From Bacillota bacterium (GTDB lineage Bacteria > Bacillota > Clostridia > Lachnospirales > Lachnospiraceae), in contig JAEXNR010000037.1 of NCBI GenBank assembly GCA_023439505.1, positions 186,001 to 250,000 on the forward strand: DNA of 64,000 nt, written 5' to 3'. Shown here in pieces: positions 27,312 through 36,887 of this stretch. The notes under the pieces are model-generated. The model was not told where the DNA came from. It did not search any database and saw only the letters and a program-made list of their open reading frames with translations. Position numbers and translations under genes: made by a program. Within the stretch, counting starts at the first letter, position 1. Every line of letters begins with the position of its first letter.

Positions 27312-27359
27312 TTCTGCCGGTACGTGGCTGCCGGGAAGAAATTAATAGGCTAAAATTTC
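27294..27359. repeat. 20-base perfect inverted repeat between map copy 2 and the LysM/GH18 gene
   Basis: The left arm (27294-27313) encodes the end of map (EILAY and stop); the right arm (27340-27359) is its exact reverse complement and overlaps the stop codon of the convergent gene. The 26-base loop contains CTGCCGG twice. It could serve as a bidirectional terminator, though the arms carry only short A/T runs. Confidence 0.9.
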
Positions 27360-28650
27360 ATAAAGGTATTGATTCAATTTCATATTGTGAGTTAATGACA
27401 AGCCACATCTGGGGATAATAATTCATGATATTCCATATCCCTGTACCGGCCAATTGATACTCCTGAACCATATGCACAAGGGCATCAATACTTCTTGCAT
27501 CAATAAACCAGACGATATGCTGTGTGAAAAGATTTCTATAATGTGTTGCAAACTGAAAATAAGGCGTTTTTGATTGCTCATTAAAATATATGGTAGAATG
27601 ATATTCCCGCGCCAGATCGAGAACGGAGGTAAGGGTTAACGAGTTGGCTCTCGTAATACCGGGAATATAAGGCAGTTCCCAGTCATAGCCGATGATGGGC
27701 ATACCAATATCAATTTTAGCAGGATCTATCATTGTAAGGGCATAATTTAGAAATGTTCTCATTAAATAAATAGAGCTTACCGGATCCGGAGGACCATAGG
27801 AGAACCCCCAATTATAGTTCATCATAGTAATCCCATCCGCCTGCTCGCCAAGTACTGAATAATTAATTCTCTCAAATGCAACGTTATTCTGATCAAGAAG
27901 GATTTCAGGGACTAATGTAATGAATACAAGAAATCCTTCTCTGCTTAAACGTTCCTTTAGTTTGATGGTATAGACTTCATAGGTCATGCTATTTTGTTTA
28001 TTCAGAAATTGAAAGGTGATATTTAGACCATAATATTTTTTTTCCCGTAAAATAATAAGAATATTTTCTATATGACGATCGGTTAATTCGGGGTTGCTTA
28101 GTATCTGTCTGGAAACTTCAAGGCTGCCTTCCCCCTGGTAGGTTAATGTGGATAATAGCATGATGGGAGCCACCCCATAATTTTTGGCCATTTGAATGAT
28201 CTCTGTATCATCTATGCCGATAATTTCTGCATCCTCCGTGGTGCGGTATCCAAAGATAGATAAGTAAGTCAGGTTGGGAAGGGTCTTTCTCAGGATATCT
28301 CTTCTGATGAAAGGATTGACATAACCATTTGTTGTAATTCTTCCTTTGCTATTGTCATAACGGATGGTTATTATTTCCCCTGGGATCAAAGCTTCTCTGT
28401 CGGAAAGATGTGGATTATATCGTAATAGCTGCACTACAGTTACCTGATGCATCTGAGCAATATCTGATAAGCTATCGCCTTCCTGAATGGTATAGGTCTG
28501 TATAGGATAGACGATGACCAGTGTTTGTCCGGGAATCAATTCCAGGACAGGATTTATCTCATTATCTCTAATGATACTGGTGGGGGTAACACCATATAAC
28601 GCTGCGATGGATTCTATTGTTTCCAGCGGTTGTACTACATGAATTTTCAT
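27358..28650 (-). CDS. LysM plus GH18-fold protein (YaaH/SleL-like), catalytic motif lost
   Basis: 430 residues, the usual length for spore YaaH/SleL-type proteins. Two N-terminal LysM units (about residues 1-47 and 49-98) bind peptidoglycan; the GH18 barrel follows. The family active-site motif DxxDxDxE should end the strand at about residues 207-214, but here it reads YGLNITFQ: all four acidic positions are changed and the proton-donor Glu is Gln. Start ATG 28650 is chosen for GAGG six bases upstream; TTG 28662 is an alternative. On the minus strand CATATATTA before the gene resembles a sigma-E/K type -10, weakly. Probably a spore-associated, perhaps non-catalytic wall-binding protein. Confidence 0.88.
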   Translation of the reverse strand: MKIHVVQPLETIESIAALYGVTPTSIIRDNEINPVLELIPGQTLVIVYPIQTYTIQEGDSLSDIAQMHQVTVVQLLRYNPHLSDREALIPGEIITIRYDNSKGRITTNGYVNPFIRRDILRKTLPNLTYLSIFGYRTTEDAEIIGIDDTEIIQMAKNYGVAPIMLLSTLTYQGEGSLEVSRQILSNPELTDRHIENILIILREKKYYGLNITFQFLNKQNSMTYEVYTIKLKERLSREGFLVFITLVPEILLDQNNVAFERINYSVLGEQADGITMMNYNWGFSYGPPDPVSSIYLMRTFLNYALTMIDPAKIDIGMPIIGYDWELPYIPGITRANSLTLTSVLDLAREYHSTIYFNEQSKTPYFQFATHYRNLFTQHIVWFIDARSIDALVHMVQEYQLAGTGIWNIMNYYPQMWLVINSQYEIESIPL

Positions 28651-28759
28651 CAGTGACCTCAAGACTGTTTTATTATAATATATGCATGAATTCGAAGTGT
28701 GCGCACAAAATGCAGGGATCAGCCGGTTAATTTAACATAGTTAGGAGGAAGAATTAATA

Positions 28760-28804
28760 ATGGGATTGGGATTTTCTCTTGATTTTTTATCATACGTGTG
28801 TTAA
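28760..28804 (+). CDS. Possible 14-residue peptide MGLGFSLDFLSYVC
   Basis: AGGAGG (28743-28748) lies 11 bases before ATG, followed by 14 codons and TAA. The peptide is hydrophobic with a terminal Cys. The ribosome binding site is better than most in the window, but so short a frame can arise by chance; no precursor-processing gene is near. Confidence 0.25.
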   Translation: MGLGFSLDFLSYVC

Positions 28805-28927
28805 AGTGATGACTGGTTTTGAATTTTTGCATCGTATAATTGTATCATAAATGATAAATTACTTTAGTTTACGACTGACTACCGATTTCTTCAAGAACAG
28901 GGTACATAAATTTTTGACAGAATTCAG

Positions 28928-28966
28928 AGGGGCAGCCGCCTGACAGGGGGCTGTCCCTTTGTTTTT
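28928..28966 (+). terminator. Hairpin with T-run in the MATE gene leader
   Basis: AGGGGCAGCC (28928-28937) pairs with GGCTGTCCCT (28949-28958; one G-U), followed by TTGTTTTT. It ends 20 bases before the MATE start codon, so it may be an attenuator rather than the end of an upstream transcript. Confidence 0.65.
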
Positions 28967-28985
28967 CATCAGATCGGGGCATAAC

Positions 28986-30311
28986 ATGTTTTCGAAAGAA
29001 GATTTAAGAAAATTAGTATATCCGTTAATCATAGAGCAATTTCTGATTGTTACCATTGGAATGGTAGACAGCTTAATGGTTTCCAGTGTAGGAGAAGCAG
29101 CCGTTTCAGGAGTATCTATTGTTGACAGTATTAATATTCTCCTCATTGGTTTATTTGGAGCACTGGCAACAGGCGGAGCGGTAATTTCCGCGCAATTTCT
29201 GGGACATAAGCAGAGGGAAAATGCCTGCATGGCAGCAGAGCAACTGTTATTGGTAACACTGGGATTATCCGTAATTATCATGGTAATAACGCTGGCTTGT
29301 AATAACCTCATCCTGGAACTGCTTTACGGCAAGGTTGCCCCTGATGTTATGAAGAATGCACAGACCTTCTTTAATTATTCCGCCCTTTCCTATCCCTTTA
29401 TTGCCATATATAATGCTTGTGCTGCCATATTTCGCTCCATGGGCAATTCCAGAATATCCATGTGGATTTCATTTATAATGAATATTGTTAATACGCTGGG
29501 AAATATTATTTTCATCATGGTGCTGCACCTGGGTGTTACAGGATCTGCTCTGGCTACCTTAATCTCCAGAGGATTTGCGGCAATCTGCCTATATAGTTTG
29601 CTCAGAAATAAAAACCTGCCGATACATATTGGAACCATCAGAAGTTATCACTTTCAACCAATTATGATAAGAAAAATCCTTAGAATCGGAGTTCCCAACG
29701 GTCTGGAGAATAGTGTCTTCCAGGTGGGTAAAATCTTAGTCCAGGGCATGATTTCGGGACTGGGCACCTCAGCGATTACGGCCAATGCGGTTGGATTTGC
29801 AGTGTCCGGTTTTGGCGTTCTTCCCGGATCGGCTATGGGAATAGCGCTGATTACCGTGGTGGGTCAGTGTATGGGAGCCTGTGATTTTGATGCTGTGAAG
29901 CAATATACGAGAAAGTTAATGAAGCAAACGTATCTGTTGGTTGCAATGGTGAATGTGATTATTGTTTTACTGGTGCCATTGATCGTGAAGGCCTATCACT
30001 TATCGGATCATACGGCATTACTCGCTTCCCAGCTTTTAATTTATCACTGCGTTCTGGCAACCCTGATCTGGCCGCTGTCATTTACCCTTCCCAGTGCGCT
30101 GCGTGCTGCCAATGATGTTAAATTTACTATGTGGATCTCTATGATATCCATGTGGGTATGGAGAATCGGTCTGAGTTATTTTTTGGCTATCACATGTAAA
30201 TATGGTGTATTGGGTGTATGGATTGCAATGACAATAGACTGGATGTTTCGATCTGTTTGTTTTGTTATCCGCTTTCACAAGGGCAAATATAGAACCATGG
30301 CAATGTTATAA
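28986..30311 (+). CDS. MATE-family multidrug/cation efflux protein
   Basis: 441 residues from ATG 28986, with about 12 membrane helices in two similar halves. The first helix pattern LVYPLIIEQFLIVTIGMVDSL with VGEAAVSGVS and GGAVISAQFLGHK are typical of the DinF/NorM-like group; the second half repeats GTSAITANAVGFAVSGFG and ALITVVGQCMGA. It exports drugs or cationic compounds using Na or H gradients. The start is preceded only by a weak GGGG; control may act through the leader hairpin. Confidence 0.95.
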   Translation: MFSKEDLRKLVYPLIIEQFLIVTIGMVDSLMVSSVGEAAVSGVSIVDSINILLIGLFGALATGGAVISAQFLGHKQRENACMAAEQLLLVTLGLSVIIMVITLACNNLILELLYGKVAPDVMKNAQTFFNYSALSYPFIAIYNACAAIFRSMGNSRISMWISFIMNIVNTLGNIIFIMVLHLGVTGSALATLISRGFAAICLYSLLRNKNLPIHIGTIRSYHFQPIMIRKILRIGVPNGLENSVFQVGKILVQGMISGLGTSAITANAVGFAVSGFGVLPGSAMGIALITVVGQCMGACDFDAVKQYTRKLMKQTYLLVAMVNVIIVLLVPLIVKAYHLSDHTALLASQLLIYHCVLATLIWPLSFTLPSALRAANDVKFTMWISMISMWVWRIGLSYFLAITCKYGVLGVWIAMTIDWMFRSVCFVIRFHKGKYRTMAML

Positions 30312-30617
30312 GACAGGTTATCCGGCTTGATAAACCGGATACAATGTCATCCAAACGATACAATAGTATCAAAACGATAGAATATGATAAAAACAATGAA
30401 ATAATTGTACGAAACACTTCGTAGGATTTATTTCATTTTTTATTTGAAACAGCAGATCTGCCGGGCCGCGCTATCCAGCCAAAAACTGCCACCAATGACA
30501 TGATATGACACATAACTGTCAAATATTACATCTATAATAAAGATAATGCAGGCTAAAGAAAATAATGGAACTGTCGATATAATTGATATAGGTACATTTC
30601 TAGGAGGTTATGTGACG
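30312..30617. other. Intergenic region before the Ig-repeat protein
   Basis: Beyond the terminator at 30395-30445 it holds TATAAT (30533-30538), probably the -10 of the 30618 gene, without a convincing -35, and the palindromic-looking TGACA..TGTCA pair near 30502-30520. No other gene is supported. Confidence 0.45.
30395..30445 (+). terminator. Terminator after the MATE gene
   Basis: AATGAAATAA (30395-30404) pairs with TTATTTCATT (30428-30437), with an inner stem TACGAA/TTCGTA, followed by TTTTTTATTT. Another short hairpin without T-run (TATCCGG/CCGGATA) lies at 30318-30340. Confidence 0.87.
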
Positions 30618-33600
30618 ATGAGAACAAGAAAAATTTGCTCCTCTTTAATTCTGATTCTATTCTTTACAATATTTTTAATGGGGTATACTGAAAGACAGGC
30701 AAGTGCATCGTCAGTTGCCCTGCCGGATAAATATTACTTTGTATTTAACGGACAGCAAAGACAGGCAGGTACAGAATATGAAATGAAATCACCTGAATTG
30801 CTGGTGAATGTTACTTCCGGAACCTGGGAACCAAATGCTACGGTGCAATGGGTTTCTTCTGAACCGGGGGTTGTAACTGTAGAAGCGACACCCTACGGTT
30901 CTAATTTTATCAAACTGGTTCGCCAGGGACCGGGATATTCGACCATTACAGCTGTGATTAAGCAGGGAGATTATTCGTATTCCTTAAGTTGTCTTATTAA
31001 AGTTAATTTATTTGTAGATCATCAGAAAACCGGTACGATAACTGCAACGACGACCAACGAGAGAATACTCGTTATTAATGATATAGGACAGATAAAGCAG
31101 ATTTTCTTAAAATATGTGGACTATACACCGGATGGACAGACTGAAACTGTGACAGGTTCTGCAGTTTCGTCATCTCAAGTGACCTGGGAAAGTGATAATG
31201 AGGGCGTTGCCACCATAGATGCAGATGGTAAGGTGACTGGAATCGGAGGCGGAAGTGCCACGATCACAGCAACCACCAGCACAATGTCTTCTCAAGATCG
31301 TTCACTTAATGTCACATTGAAGGTAATTGTAACGCCAAAATACAGTATTACTTATGATGATGTTGCAGGAAATCATCACACCGTGCATTCGGCGATAAAC
31401 AATAATCTGGCAACCGTCGCGCCGGATGTGCCATCTGATTTTGTAATCAATTCCAATGCAACCATCGCCTCGAATTTAAAGTGGGTGGTATATGATTGCA
31501 GTAATGGATTGCCGCTTACGGCCGGTACATCCTCTAAGATGACCTATACTGTCAGTCCGATCAGCGGGAATGTATCATTTACCAATGTTATGGCAGGAAC
31601 TTATGAAGTATATGCGTTTGCTGACAGTAAGTATAATCAGAATGCCAATGCGCCCTATGCGTATCTTAAGATAATTGTGCCGATTGATGTCGGGGACAAG
31701 AATATCTTTATGACGGTGGGAGATACTTACAGCATCAAGGATAATTCCAATATCCCTTCTGTCGGAATTTTTGAATACTACTACGAGACCGGCAATGCCA
31801 ATATTGCAAGACTGGATCAGACAACGGGAATTGTTACAGCAAGAGCAAAGGGCAATGTTACCCTCAGGCTGGTTTATAAGACGGCACAGAACTTATATGA
31901 TAATGCTTCCGTAATCGTAGATGATATTTATTTGCATATTACAGTGATTGACGGAATTGCGCTGAGTACGACTTCCGCTACCATCTATACGAAGGGGAAG
32001 CTGCTGTTAAATGCGATTGTGACTGATCCAACGCAGCCTGTTGTATGGAGCAGCACCGATCCCGGTATCGCAACTGTTGTAGACGGATTGGTTACTGGTA
32101 TCAGGGCGGGGACCACTTTTATTACTGTTAAACAGACGATTAATGGTATCGTAAAGAAAGCAACCTGTGAGATAACCGTCCAGCAATCGGTGGCCAGTGT
32201 TACCCTGGATCCTGACAAAGTATTCCTTGCCATTGGGGAGTATAAGACGCTGCATGCAACCATATCACCGAACAATCTAAGCAATGTGGTATTACAATGG
32301 AGATCCTCGAATGATAAGATAGTAAAAATTGTTGAGACAAATGCCCTGACAGCATCCATCCAGGGTGTGGCAGGAGGAACAGCAGTAATATCAGCCATTA
32401 ATCAGGATAATGTAGTCGTGGGCTATTGTCATGTAACCGTGAAGCAGCCTGTAACATCAATTGTGCTTTCTGAGACAGATATTACGGTGGAATTGGCGTC
32501 GAAACGTGTTCAGCTTCGGGCAACTGTTTATCCGGATAATGCGGCAAATCAGAAAGTTATATGGAGTACGACGGATCAGTCCGTTGCTAAAGTTGATCAG
32601 AATGGACTGATTACTCTGGTCAAACCGGGGATTGCCAATATCTTTGCAACCTCGGATGATAATCCTGCAATCAAGGCTATGTGTAAGATAACAATCAGAA
32701 TACCCGTTGTCTCGGTTGGTTTAGATGAGACATCGAAAACGATGTATGTTGGTGAAGCAGCCAGATTGTCTTATGTTGTATTGCCGACCAATGCCAGTAA
32801 TAATTCCGTGGTATGGTATTCTACAAATTCCAAAGTGGCTACGGTGGATAATACCGGTAAAGTATCGGCCAAAGCGGTTGGATCCACGGTAATTGTATTG
32901 AAAAGTATCGATGGAAGCTTTACACAGTACTGTACCATCACTGTAAAGCAGATCGCAACAGGCGTACAGTTTGATGTAAAGGACTTAAAGCTTAAGACGG
33001 GTGAATCTTATCAAATTATAACTACACTGACACCAAAGGATAGTACAGATTCGGAATTGACCTGGGAATCCAGTGATACGAAGGTGGCTGTAGTAGAAGG
33101 CAATGGTAAAGTGGTGGCCAGAGGAGCAGGAAAGGCGATTATATTTGCAAGGACCCCTGCAGGAGGTGTTACTTATTGCAATGTAACGGTAACACAGCCG
33201 GTAAACGGATTGGTGCTTAATTATACAGACTATACCTTGTATATCGGAAAGACCTTTAAATTAACAGTATCCGTCAATCCAAGCGGGGCAACTAATCCGG
33301 ATGTCACCTGGAAGAGCTCCAATACGAAGGTGGCAACAGTGGCAGCAGATGGTACAGTTACAGGTATCGAGGGAGGCATGACAGTTATCACCTGTACGAC
33401 GACAGATGGCGGCTTTTCCTCCATTTGTGTCGTAACCGTAAAAGAAGCAGTAACCTCAATTTCATTGAACTATGAGAATTACAATCTTGGGATCGATAAG
33501 TCTGTAACACTGGCTGCAACGGTCTCCAATGAAGCAGCTACCAACCAGAATGTAACCTGGACTTCCAGTAATGAGAGAATAGCGATTGTCAATCAAAAAG

Positions 33601-34424
33601 GAAAGGTTACCGGAGTATCCATTGGCTATGCAACAATTACTGCGACAACACAGGATGGAAGCGAGGCTGAGGCAAGCTGTGAGATTCGGGTCGTCAGACC
33701 GGTTACCAGCATTGTCCTGGACAATGGCTATCTATCCATGCTGGTAGGCGAGAATAAGGCGTTAAAAGCGACGGTCCGACCCAGCAATGCTACTTTTAAG
33801 AAACCGGCCTGGACCTCCAGTGATGAGAGTGTAGCAATCGTAGATGAGGATGGTGTGGTGACAGCCTTAAAAGCCGGTAATGCGATTATAACCGCTGCCG
33901 CCAAAGACAACAGTGGCAAAAAGGCTATGAGTTATATCTCCGTCAGGGAACGGGTACCATCCACCGGCATTACTGTAATGGATAAAAAGTTAGTTATGGT
34001 CTCAGGAGAAAATAAAATTGTACAGATCGCATTAAACCCGGTTGCATCAACGGACAAGTTTTACTGGAGTTCGGATAATTCGGCAGTTGCCAGGGTGGAT
34101 AAGAATACAGGTAAAATAATCGCAGGTGCTACAGGAACGGCAAATGTTACAGTAATGACAGATTCCGGTAAGACGGCCAATGTAGAGGTAACCGTAATCG
34201 GTCTGAACATCACAGAGCTGACCCTGGAGCAATACACGACTTATTCCTATCCATTATCAGTGGAGGGTGCAACTTCTCCTGTAAAATGGAGCATCGATCA
34301 TCCTGAGATAGCGGTTGTTAATAATGGGGTGGTTAGTTCCCGTGCGGTAGGTAAAGCTACAATTACAGCCACTGTAAACGGACGATCCCTTACATGTAAG
34401 CTGACTGTGGTAAAGATTAAATAA
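30618..34424 (+). CDS. Very large secreted protein with about a dozen Ig-like (Big_2) repeats
   Basis: 1268 residues from ATG 30618 behind AGGAGG. A signal peptide (ICSSLILILFFTIFLMGY, cut near ASAS) is followed by tandem bacterial Ig-like domains of about 80-90 residues; I count roughly 12 copies of the core W.S...VATV...G.VTG...G.ATIT (for example VTWESDNEGVATIDADGKV). The end (LTCKLTVVKIK) has no LPXTG, SLH or other anchor. Such proteins act in adhesion or cell-surface scaffolding. It lies 18 bases before an LRR secreted protein and is probably cotranscribed with it. Confidence 0.92.
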   Translation: MRTRKICSSLILILFFTIFLMGYTERQASASSVALPDKYYFVFNGQQRQAGTEYEMKSPELLVNVTSGTWEPNATVQWVSSEPGVVTVEATPYGSNFIKLVRQGPGYSTITAVIKQGDYSYSLSCLIKVNLFVDHQKTGTITATTTNERILVINDIGQIKQIFLKYVDYTPDGQTETVTGSAVSSSQVTWESDNEGVATIDADGKVTGIGGGSATITATTSTMSSQDRSLNVTLKVIVTPKYSITYDDVAGNHHTVHSAINNNLATVAPDVPSDFVINSNATIASNLKWVVYDCSNGLPLTAGTSSKMTYTVSPISGNVSFTNVMAGTYEVYAFADSKYNQNANAPYAYLKIIVPIDVGDKNIFMTVGDTYSIKDNSNIPSVGIFEYYYETGNANIARLDQTTGIVTARAKGNVTLRLVYKTAQNLYDNASVIVDDIYLHITVIDGIALSTTSATIYTKGKLLLNAIVTDPTQPVVWSSTDPGIATVVDGLVTGIRAGTTFITVKQTINGIVKKATCEITVQQSVASVTLDPDKVFLAIGEYKTLHATISPNNLSNVVLQWRSSNDKIVKIVETNALTASIQGVAGGTAVISAINQDNVVVGYCHVTVKQPVTSIVLSETDITVELASKRVQLRATVYPDNAANQKVIWSTTDQSVAKVDQNGLITLVKPGIANIFATSDDNPAIKAMCKITIRIPVVSVGLDETSKTMYVGEAARLSYVVLPTNASNNSVVWYSTNSKVATVDNTGKVSAKAVGSTVIVLKSIDGSFTQYCTITVKQIATGVQFDVKDLKLKTGESYQIITTLTPKDSTDSELTWESSDTKVAVVEGNGKVVARGAGKAIIFARTPAGGVTYCNVTVTQPVNGLVLNYTDYTLYIGKTFKLTVSVNPSGATNPDVTWKSSNTKVATVAADGTVTGIEGGMTVITCTTTDGGFSSICVVTVKEAVTSISLNYENYNLGIDKSVTLAATVSNEAATNQNVTWTSSNERIAIVNQKGKVTGVSIGYATITATTQDGSEAEASCEIRVVRPVTSIVLDNGYLSMLVGENKALKATVRPSNATFKKPAWTSSDESVAIVDEDGVVTALKAGNAIITAAAKDNSGKKAMSYISVRERVPSTGITVMDKKLVMVSGENKIVQIALNPVASTDKFYWSSDNSAVARVDKNTGKIIAGATGTANVTVMTDSGKTANVEVTVIGLNITELTLEQYTTYSYPLSVEGATSPVKWSIDHPEIAVVNNGVVSSRAVGKATITATVNGRSLTCKLTVVKIK

Positions 34425-34442
34425 TAAGAAAAGGGGCAGACT

Positions 34443-36887
34443 GTGAAAACTCACCGAAAGAAGATAAAAAATACAATTTTAACACTAGCCTTCTTAATAC
34501 TTTTTCTCTTCATCCTACCATCCTCTATTCAGACAAAAGCAGCAAATAATGACTTCCGGATTAAGGATGGAGAATTAATAAAGTATGTGGGTAACGGTAA
34601 AAATGTTACTATTCCCAGTACCGTAAAAATCATCGGAGAAAAAGCCTTTCGCTCCCAAACAAATATCACCAGTATCACCATTCCTAATACAGTTATAAAA
34701 ATCCGTGAGTATGCCTTTTACGGGTGCAGCAATCTAAAAGAAGTTAAGATGTCAAATAAAGTTACAGCACTGGGACACGGGGTATTTAGCGGTTGCAAAA
34801 GCCTGACCACAATAAAACTACCTGATACATTAAGCTATCTTGGCGATGGTGTCTTTATGGACTGCAGTAAGCTAAGAAATATCACAGTTCCTGCGAAGAT
34901 TACTAAATTAAGATACGCGACTTTCCAAGGCTGCACCAGTCTTACCAATGTTATCCTGCCGAATAATTTATCTTATATCGGCAACAGTACATTCTATGAC
35001 TGCACAAGTTTAAAAAGTATTACCATTCCAAACTCCGTAACGATCCTGGGGAACAGTGCCTTCTATGGTTGCACTAGTCTGTCAGGGATTACTCTGCCAG
35101 ATAAGATTACTATTATTAATGGCGATACCTTCTCTGGTTGTACCAGTTTAACCAAAGTTACACTTCCTGCCAAACTGACCAGTATTAGTTTTCATGTATT
35201 CAGAGATTGCATTAGTCTGACTGGTATTACAATCCCTAACACTGTTACAAGTATAGATGTATGTGCCTTTTATGGCTGTAAAAGCCTCACCAGCATTACA
35301 ATACCACCGAAAGTAACCGTAATCGAAAGTTCGCTTTTCTATGAATGTACCAGCTTAAAAACAGTAATTCTCCCTGATACCGTCGTCAGTATTGAAGAAA
35401 GTGCTTTCTATGGTTGTAAAAGCTTAGCTATGTTTAAGGCTCCTTCTTCGCTAAAACGGCTCGGAAGGAGAGCCTTTGAGAAGACACCCTGGTTAAAAGC
35501 CCTGGTAAAAGATAGCCCCTTTTTAATCATTAATAATATATTGTTAGATGCCTCCAAGTGCAGCGGAAGCGTTATTGTACCGAAGGGTGTAACAGCAATC
35601 GGACCGGAAGCCTTTCGTAATTCTAAAGTAACAGAAGTTGTTTTACAGGAGGGGGTTAAATCTCTCGGCGAGTACTCCTTTTCCGTAAGCAGCTTAAAGA
35701 AGATAACCTTACCTGAGGGCTTGACTGAGATAGGAGCTAATGCTTTTTCTTCCTCAAAGATAAGCAGTATTACCCTCCCTGACAGTGTTAATTCCATTGG
35801 AAACTATGCTTTTTACAAATGCGCTAAGCTGAAATCCGTTGCCATTCCGGAAGGAGTTACAAGCATTGGATTATTTACATTTTTTTACTGCGAAAGTCTG
35901 CAAAAGATTACCATACCTAAATCATTAACCGAAATAGATAAAAGATTTATATCTGGTCGTAACGCTATAGAGAAAATCGAGGTAAATCCTGATAACCCGG
36001 TATTTTCTGCAAATGGAGCCTTTCTATTAAACAAAGACGGCACTGAAATGTACTTGTGTACACAGAAATCAGGAGAAGTGATAATTCCTGAAGGTATTGA
36101 GAAGGTTACAGAAGGAGCCTTTGGATTATATGATAACGAAATGACTATGGTTACATTTCCCAGTACGCTAAAGGTACTTGCAGATAATGTGTTTAATGAT
36201 TGTTCTAAGCTAAATGAAATTATACTACCGTCCTCCTTAGTCACCTATGGTACACAGTGCTATCAATACTCTCCCCAGTTAAAAAGCTTCCGGATCTATG
36301 AGGCAAATGGTGTGATTAATTTCTCCAGTGAGGGAGGTACTCTTTATAATGCTGATAAAACAAAGCTGATCTGCAACCCGGCTTCCGGTGATATCGTGGT
36401 GCCTGAGCAGGTTACAGCAATTGGTGCCTATGCATTTCCAAATACCAATGACAGTGTGACCTTTTCAAACAAAGTGACAGCCTTTGATGACCCTGTATTT
36501 AACTACGATTATATTTTAAGACCTGCCAATGAAGAGCCCTTCCATGTTCACGGCTATCTAAATAGTGCAGCTGAGAAATATTGTAATGAGACGGGCATTC
36601 CCTTCCTTGCTTTCGATAGAACCTATACCATTACCTATGTATTGGATGGAGGTGTGAACCATCCTGATAACCCGGCAACCTATACCATGGGTGTTACGCC
36701 TGTCAATTTACTTAACCCAATAAAAGAAGGATATAAATTCTTGTACTGGTATGAGGATGTATCTGTCTGTGAGGATGGTGACTGTCGGGGAGAGAAAATT
36801 CTGAATGCTATTCCCAAAGATTATATGGGAGATATAAAAGTAATAGCAAAATGGAAGAAGTTAAATACGAATCAGACTGTGATCTAA
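34443..36887 (+). CDS. Secreted BspA-type leucine-rich repeat protein
   Basis: 814 residues, GTG start with GGGG upstream. A signal peptide (TILTLAFLILFLFILP, cut near TKAA) leads into LRR_5 repeats of about 23 residues. The first block has 11 nearly regular copies with the pattern AFYGCTSLTSITIPN, each with a Cys; a second, looser block follows. Near the C-terminus, YTITYVLDGGVNHPDNP to ILNAIPKDYMGD matches a Listeria-Bacteroides (InlB B-type) repeat. BspA-type proteins bind host or matrix proteins. No membrane or wall anchor is visible. Its sequence looks richer in A/T-ending codons than the preceding gene, judged by eye. Confidence 0.93.
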   Translation: MKTHRKKIKNTILTLAFLILFLFILPSSIQTKAANNDFRIKDGELIKYVGNGKNVTIPSTVKIIGEKAFRSQTNITSITIPNTVIKIREYAFYGCSNLKEVKMSNKVTALGHGVFSGCKSLTTIKLPDTLSYLGDGVFMDCSKLRNITVPAKITKLRYATFQGCTSLTNVILPNNLSYIGNSTFYDCTSLKSITIPNSVTILGNSAFYGCTSLSGITLPDKITIINGDTFSGCTSLTKVTLPAKLTSISFHVFRDCISLTGITIPNTVTSIDVCAFYGCKSLTSITIPPKVTVIESSLFYECTSLKTVILPDTVVSIEESAFYGCKSLAMFKAPSSLKRLGRRAFEKTPWLKALVKDSPFLIINNILLDASKCSGSVIVPKGVTAIGPEAFRNSKVTEVVLQEGVKSLGEYSFSVSSLKKITLPEGLTEIGANAFSSSKISSITLPDSVNSIGNYAFYKCAKLKSVAIPEGVTSIGLFTFFYCESLQKITIPKSLTEIDKRFISGRNAIEKIEVNPDNPVFSANGAFLLNKDGTEMYLCTQKSGEVIIPEGIEKVTEGAFGLYDNEMTMVTFPSTLKVLADNVFNDCSKLNEIILPSSLVTYGTQCYQYSPQLKSFRIYEANGVINFSSEGGTLYNADKTKLICNPASGDIVVPEQVTAIGAYAFPNTNDSVTFSNKVTAFDDPVFNYDYILRPANEEPFHVHGYLNSAAEKYCNETGIPFLAFDRTYTITYVLDGGVNHPDNPATYTMGVTPVNLLNPIKEGYKFLYWYEDVSVCEDGDCRGEKILNAIPKDYMGDIKVIAKWKKLNTNQTVI

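Larger units (their letters stand above)
28651..28985. other. Divergent intergenic region between the GH18-like gene and the MATE gene
   Basis: About 335 bases. It holds possible minus-strand promoter elements (28671-28684), a 14-codon frame with a consensus ribosome binding site (28760-28804), a TATAAT (28835-28840) lacking a good -35, and a hairpin with T-run (28928-28966) immediately before the MATE start. Confidence 0.6.
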
